This document shows, one piece after another, positions 17,086-20,215 of a DNA stretch of 20,215 nucleotides. How positions within the stretch are numbered: the first letter of the stretch is position 1; each line of letters begins with the position of its first letter. Source of the DNA: an uncultured Collinsella sp. (lineage in GTDB: Bacteria > Actinomycetota > Coriobacteriia > Coriobacteriales > Coriobacteriaceae). The notes below the pieces were generated by a model. It saw only the letters and a list, made by a program, of their open reading frames with translations, was not told where the DNA came from and searched no databases. The stretch is taken from the NCBI GenBank assembly GCA_902497065.1, contig CABVDH010000030.1:1-20215 (forward strand), written 5' to 3'. Both the position numbers and the translations under genes were made by a program.

Positions 17086-17103
17086 GGTATGCCACGGCAT
17101 ACC
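17086..17103. promoter_or_regulatory. 18-base palindromic operator candidate between pepT and the regulator
   Basis: GGTATGCC-AC-GGCATACC is a perfect 8+8 inverted repeat with a 2-base centre, in the 120-base divergent gap. A -10-like TAGAAT (17121-17126) on the plus strand would place its -35 at the right edge of the palindrome. On the minus strand a weak TAGAGT (17076-17081) lies on the pepT side. A dimeric regulator bound here could therefore control both directions. The adjacent DtxR/MntR-type gene is the obvious candidate binder, which is an inference. The half-site differs from the classical DtxR and MntR boxes. Confidence 0.5.
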
Positions 17104-17157
17104 ACGACGCTTGGATGGGGTAGAATCAGCCATTGAATGCAGAAGGGACGGAAGATC

Positions 17158-17580
17158 ATGGATACGACAAATAGCTCGCGCGAACTACATCTGACGGTGG
17201 CGAACGAAGACTACTTGGAGTGCATGGTTCGCATTGAAAGCGAAGAGGGGGAAACCAACGGCGTGCGATCGGTCGACATCGCGCAGCGCCTTGGCGTCTC
17301 CAAGGCATCGGTCAATAAAGCGGTTTCGGCGCTCAAGGCATCCGAGCTTGTCGAGCAATCGCACTACGGCAAGGTGATCCTGACCGATCGCGGCCGCGAG
17401 GTTGGCACGGCTATCTGGTACCGTCATCGCCTCATCCGCACGTTTTTGGTTCAGGAGCTCGGTGTCGAATTTGAGCGAGCCGATTCCGAGGCCTGCATGA
17501 TGGAGCATGCGCTATCCGAGGACACGATGAGCCGCTGGCTCGCCTATCTCGAAAAGCAGGGAATCAGCGTCGAGGAATAG
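17158..17580 (+). CDS. DtxR/MntR-family metal-dependent regulator (short form)
   Basis: This 140-residue, probably metal-activated transcriptional repressor resembles MntR in size and lacks the DtxR C-terminal SH3-like domain. A winged helix-turn-helix covers about 38-78 (VDIAQRLGVSKASVNKAVSAL). The metal-site positions are recognisable: D18 and E21 in NEDYLE (MntR-like), H90 in YRHRL, and C113, E116, H117 in EACMMEHALS, where the Cys is as in DtxR rather than the Glu of MntR. The metal (iron, manganese or zinc) therefore cannot be assigned. ATG 17158 is preferred, with AAGGGACGGAAG upstream; ATG 17137 is possible. It is 10 bases from the next gene and divergent from pepT, with a palindrome between. 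Confidence 0.82.
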   Translation: MDTTNSSRELHLTVANEDYLECMVRIESEEGETNGVRSVDIAQRLGVSKASVNKAVSALKASELVEQSHYGKVILTDRGREVGTAIWYRHRLIRTFLVQELGVEFERADSEACMMEHALSEDTMSRWLAYLEKQGISVEE

Positions 17581-17590
17581 CGGGATATAT

Positions 17591-18484
17591 ATGGATACGA
17601 GTTATTACAACCGCTTTGGTGCCGAGGAACTTACGCGCCGCTTGTCGAGCGAGACCTTGTTGGCGCAGGGCCCCATGGGCAGTGTTTTGTTGAGTGAGTA
17701 CGATGCCGCCGACATTCCACCGGCGTTTTGGAATCTGGCAGAGCCGCAGACCGTTTCTCGTATCCATCGCTTGTATGTCGCCGCCGGCGCGCAGGTGCTC
17801 ATTACCAATACCTTTCAGGCATCGAGCTATGCCCTCAAGCACGACCAGATTGCGCCGTCCGTGGCGGAGGTCAATCGCGGGGCCGTCGACGATGCCCGCC
17901 AGGCGCACCCTCAGCTACTGCTGGGCTCAATGGGCCCGATCGGTATTGAGTGGTTTGCCGAGGACTCTGTCGAGTATCGTGAAATCCGCGGCATTGCGCG
18001 CGAACAGGCGCACGCCTTGCTCAATGCTGGTGTTGACGGTCTGCTGATCGAGACGGTGACGTCTATCCGTAATCTGCAGCCCATGCTTGCCGGCGCCCGA
18101 GATGCCGCCGACGGCATGCCTGTTCTGGTGAGTTTTGTCGTTGACGATAAAGGCGACCTGCTGGGCGATGGCCTCAACATCGAGGCAGCCGTTTTGTACG
18201 CCGAAAAACACGGCGCAAATTCGGTTGGTGTTAATTGCTGTTCGCTTGCGGCCGCGAACGCGGCGGTGCCCAGGATGGTTGCATCGGCGACTACTCCCGT
18301 CACGGTGCGTCCCAACGTAGGCGATCCGGTCCAGACTCAGGATGGCCCCGTATGGCACGAGAACCCCGAAGCTTTCGCGCGCGCATGCATCGAATGGAGA
18401 CATGCCGGTGCCGCAATGGTGGGCAGTTGCTGTGGAACCACGGCAATCACTACGGCCGCGATGGCCGAGGCGCTCGATATATAA
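17591..18484 (+). CDS. Homocysteine S-methyltransferase family protein
   Basis: This family transfers a methyl group to homocysteine, making methionine, through a zinc-bound thiolate. The 297-residue product is a single S-methyl_trans barrel with ITNTFQASSYAL (71-82), LGSMGPIG (111-118) and the zinc ligands in GVNCC (C216) and GSCCGTT (C280, C281). It has no cobalamin or pterin domain. The methyl donor could be S-methylmethionine, betaine or a separate methylated corrinoid protein; this cannot be decided from sequence. The start at ATG 17591 has only a weak ribosome binding site and lies 10 bases after the regulator stop, so coupling to it is likely. A clear terminator follows six bases after the stop codon. 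Confidence 0.85.
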   Translation: MDTSYYNRFGAEELTRRLSSETLLAQGPMGSVLLSEYDAADIPPAFWNLAEPQTVSRIHRLYVAAGAQVLITNTFQASSYALKHDQIAPSVAEVNRGAVDDARQAHPQLLLGSMGPIGIEWFAEDSVEYREIRGIAREQAHALLNAGVDGLLIETVTSIRNLQPMLAGARDAADGMPVLVSFVVDDKGDLLGDGLNIEAAVLYAEKHGANSVGVNCCSLAAANAAVPRMVASATTPVTVRPNVGDPVQTQDGPVWHENPEAFARACIEWRHAGAAMVGSCCGTTAITTAAMAEALDI

Positions 18485-18489
18485 AGGGC

Positions 18490-18517
18490 AAACCGCTCCA
18501 TACGGGGCGGTTTTTTT
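18490..18517 (+). terminator. Intrinsic terminator of the regulator-methyltransferase operon
   Basis: AAACCGCTCC (18490-18499) pairs with GGGGCGGTTT (18504-18513), with one G-T pair, across an ATAC loop, and the stem ends in seven T. Confidence 0.88.
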
Positions 18518-18533
18518 ATTGCTTGCATGTCCT

Positions 18534-18617
18534 CGGCAGCATTTGCCCAAATGGTGAATGCTGGTGCCGGCAGGTTGCCGAGTGCATGTTGCGGGTATAC
18601 CCCATGCGTACCATGAT
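18534..18617 (+). promoter_or_regulatory. Structured region, palindrome and weak promoter before the phosphohexomutase
   Basis: Two tandem hairpins are visible: CAGCATT / AATGCTG (18537-18563) and CGGCA / TGCCG (18568-18580). They are followed by TTGCGG (18589-18594) and CATGAT (18612-18617), a weak promoter pair with a 17-base spacer. Between these boxes is the 10-base palindrome GGGTATACCC (18593-18602), whose GGTATACC resembles the GGTATGCC half-site near the regulator gene. Function is inferred only. Confidence 0.35.
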
Positions 18618-18641
18618 CCAAACACTGTGAGGTGTCTGCGC

Positions 18642-20042
18642 GTGTGCGCGATAATTCATTTTGGAACTGACGGTTGGCGCGCTCGCGTCGATGAGGACTT
18701 CACTGCCGATAACGTTGCCCGTATCGCCGATGCCGTCGGCGAGTTGTGGCAAAAGACCAATCCTGGCAAAACGGTATATATAGGGTTCGACACCCGGCCC
18801 CTGGCGCGCGAGTTCGCTGAGCTTGCGGCGGGCGTGCTAGCAGCGCACGGGCTAGACGCCGTGCTCGCTTCGCGACCTGTCCCGACCCCTGCCCTTACGT
18901 GGGCGGCGGCTTATGACGGTGAAGCGTGCGGCGCGCTCATGGTGACGGGGTCCCATCATCCGCAGGGCTATCTGTGCCTCAAGATTCGCATGGGTGACGG
19001 CTCGACCGCCAACCAGGATGTCATCGAAGAGCTCGAAGAGACTATGGCTCCCGAGCCAATGGGGATCGAGGGGCAATATCGCACCGCGGATATCATTCCT
19101 GACTATATGCAGGCGGTGGCATCGTTTGTCGATGCCGAAGCCATCCGCGCCGCGCACCTGCGCGTGGTTGTCGATCCCATGGGCGGCGCAGCCCAGGGCT
19201 ATCTAGCCGACTTGCTGCGCGAGCTTGGCGTTGAGGTGCACGAGATTCACGCCGGGCAGGCGTCTGACCAAGAAGATATCTGCCCCGACCCCGTTGAGCC
19301 GTGGGTGGACGCTTGCGAGCGCACGGTTATCGAGGACGGAGCTTGCGCTGGCCTGGTGACCGACGGCGACGCCGACCGCATCGGCGCGGTTGACGAGCGC
19401 GGCAGATATATACATCCGCATCAGATCATGGCGCTCGTTTTGGGCGACTTGGTTCAATTTCGTAATTTGGAGGGGCGCGTCGTCGTCAATCTTTCGTGCT
19501 CGACGCTCGTGCGTCGCATTGCCGAGGCGCTTGGCTGCCGCGTGACCGTCAAACCAGTCGGTTTCAAATATATAGCGGCGGAGATGAAGAAGGGCGGCGT
19601 CCTCATAGGCGGCGAAGAAGCCGGTGGTATCGGCATCGCCGCACATATGCCCGAGCGCGATGGAATCCTCGCCTGTCTGATTCTGTGTGAGCTTATGGCA
19701 AAGACGGACGCGCCTTTGGGCGTTCTGGTCGACCAACTCGAGGACAGTTTTGGTAAGACGAGTTACGGTCGACGCGATTTACGCCTTGAGGCCGAAGATG
19801 CCGAAACGTTACGAACCCTGCTGCCGGGCGTAAACCCCAAGTCGATTTGTGGCAAGGTGCCGCAAAACGTTAGTCATATGGATGGCTTGCGTTTGGCATT
19901 CGAGGATGACACGTGGCTGCTGGTCCGTCCTAGTGGGACCGAACCAGTGGTGCGCGTCTACGCCGAGGGGTTCTCGGTGGAAGAACGCGATGAGTTGCTC
20001 GATGCTGGCTGTGCTTTAGCTAGGGGGACGTATCCGCTTTAA
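18642..20042 (+). CDS. Alpha-D-phosphohexomutase (phosphoglucomutase/phosphomannomutase family)
   Basis: This enzyme moves a phosphate between C1 and C6 of hexoses, supplying sugar-1-phosphates for wall and capsule. The 466-residue protein has IHFGTDGWRARV near the N-terminus, the phosphoserine loop VTGSHHPQGY (S104 the nucleophile), the metal loop DGDADR (241-246), the sugar-specificity loop GGEEAGGIG (323-331) and the phosphate loop RPSGTEP (429-435). The serine loop TGSHHP departs from the usual TASHNP. Glucose versus mannose preference cannot be decided; the FGTDGWR type is not typical GlmM. GTG 18642 is chosen because GAGGTG (18629-18634) lies upstream and the family begins here; the longer frame from 18558 would run through promoter DNA. 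No terminator is visible after the stop. Confidence 0.88.
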   Translation: MCAIIHFGTDGWRARVDEDFTADNVARIADAVGELWQKTNPGKTVYIGFDTRPLAREFAELAAGVLAAHGLDAVLASRPVPTPALTWAAAYDGEACGALMVTGSHHPQGYLCLKIRMGDGSTANQDVIEELEETMAPEPMGIEGQYRTADIIPDYMQAVASFVDAEAIRAAHLRVVVDPMGGAAQGYLADLLRELGVEVHEIHAGQASDQEDICPDPVEPWVDACERTVIEDGACAGLVTDGDADRIGAVDERGRYIHPHQIMALVLGDLVQFRNLEGRVVVNLSCSTLVRRIAEALGCRVTVKPVGFKYIAAEMKKGGVLIGGEEAGGIGIAAHMPERDGILACLILCELMAKTDAPLGVLVDQLEDSFGKTSYGRRDLRLEAEDAETLRTLLPGVNPKSICGKVPQNVSHMDGLRLAFEDDTWLLVRPSGTEPVVRVYAEGFSVEERDELLDAGCALARGTYPL

Positions 20043-20058
20043 CCATGAGACTGCCTTA

Positions 20059-20215
20059 TATAAAGAGATGCTCGGCGAGCGGTAGTTAACGGCTGGCAAA
20101 CGTTAGTCGAATCCCAGGATGTGTAGGAAATGTGTACACCCAGATTCCCGCCCGCGGGGGCCCTCCGGTCTGGCAATATATCTCCTTGCCGCGCGGCCCG
20201 GTGGAACCGGGAACC
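20059..20215 (+). ncRNA. Candidate T-box leader RNA, cut by the window end
   Basis: This noncoding stretch folds into successive hairpins: TAACG / CGTTA (20087-20105), GTGTA / TACAC (20121-20139), CCAGA / TCTGG (20140-20173) and GGCAA / TTGCC (20172-20190). The last two compete over two bases. Immediately after comes CCCGGTGGAACCGGG, containing the T-box core GGTGGNACCG with the seven-base UGGAACC bulge (20202-20208). In known T-boxes UGGN pairs with the tRNA acceptor end; UGGA would fit a tRNA with U73, such as tRNA-Gly or tRNA-Cys. TATAAA (20059-20064) may be the -10 box. I could not identify the specifier codon, and the antiterminator partner lies beyond the edge. A fortuitous hairpin (CCCGGT-GGA-ACCGGG) is the main alternative. 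Confidence 0.5.

Overview
The window reads as a chromosomal segment of a high-GC (roughly 60% by eye) Gram-positive gut-type actinobacterium, most likely a Coriobacteriia member such as Collinsella. The reasons are the actinobacterial gene order prmC - sua5 - (glpK, upp) - atp operon - murA, the compact GC-rich coding with GTG/TTG starts, and protein sequences of that flavour. The genus is an inference; no 16S or other marker is present. Almost everything is core metabolism, and I do not see a novel defence or mobile system. The less ordinary signals lie in the small accessory insertion and in the non-coding DNA.

Layout. Bases 1-521 hold no gene. The left 130 bases look like repeat debris, including a palindrome of the kind associated with REP/Y1 transposases, followed by AT-rich DNA and a promoter. 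prmC (522-1772) encodes the release-factor glutamine methyltransferase and carries an unusual ~120-residue Ala/Glu-rich insertion. A HigB/HigA-type toxin-antitoxin pair (1848-2532) with its own promoter sits between prmC and the tRNA t6A-synthesis gene sua5 (2681-3424). glpK (glycerol kinase) and upp (uracil phosphoribosyltransferase) follow. A promoter near 5943-5970 starts the complete F1Fo ATP synthase operon: an AtpI-like gene, then atpB, E, F, H, A, G, D and C (6032-12915). The c subunit has the features of a proton-coupled, not sodium-coupled, enzyme.

A strong terminator hairpin lies directly against the Shine-Dalgarno of murA, which starts with TTG. murA is followed by a LytR-CpsA-Psr cell-wall ligase with a Ser/Asp-rich tail. 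Three strong hairpins separate this block from the convergent pepT (peptidase T, minus strand).

Divergent from pepT is a small DtxR/MntR-type metalloregulator with an adjoining zinc-type homocysteine S-methyltransferase. An 18-base perfect palindrome lies in the divergent intergenic region and is a good operator candidate. A phosphohexomutase gene closes the coding part. The last ~150 bases form a chain of hairpins ending in a T-box-like core (GGTGGAACCG); the window stops inside what would be a T-box leader for an unseen downstream gene.

Functionally the window links translation quality (PrmC, Sua5), energy (ATP synthase, glycerol use), nucleotide salvage (Upp), envelope synthesis (MurA, LCP, phosphohexomutase) and amino-acid/peptide metabolism (PepT, homocysteine methyltransferase, probable T-box).
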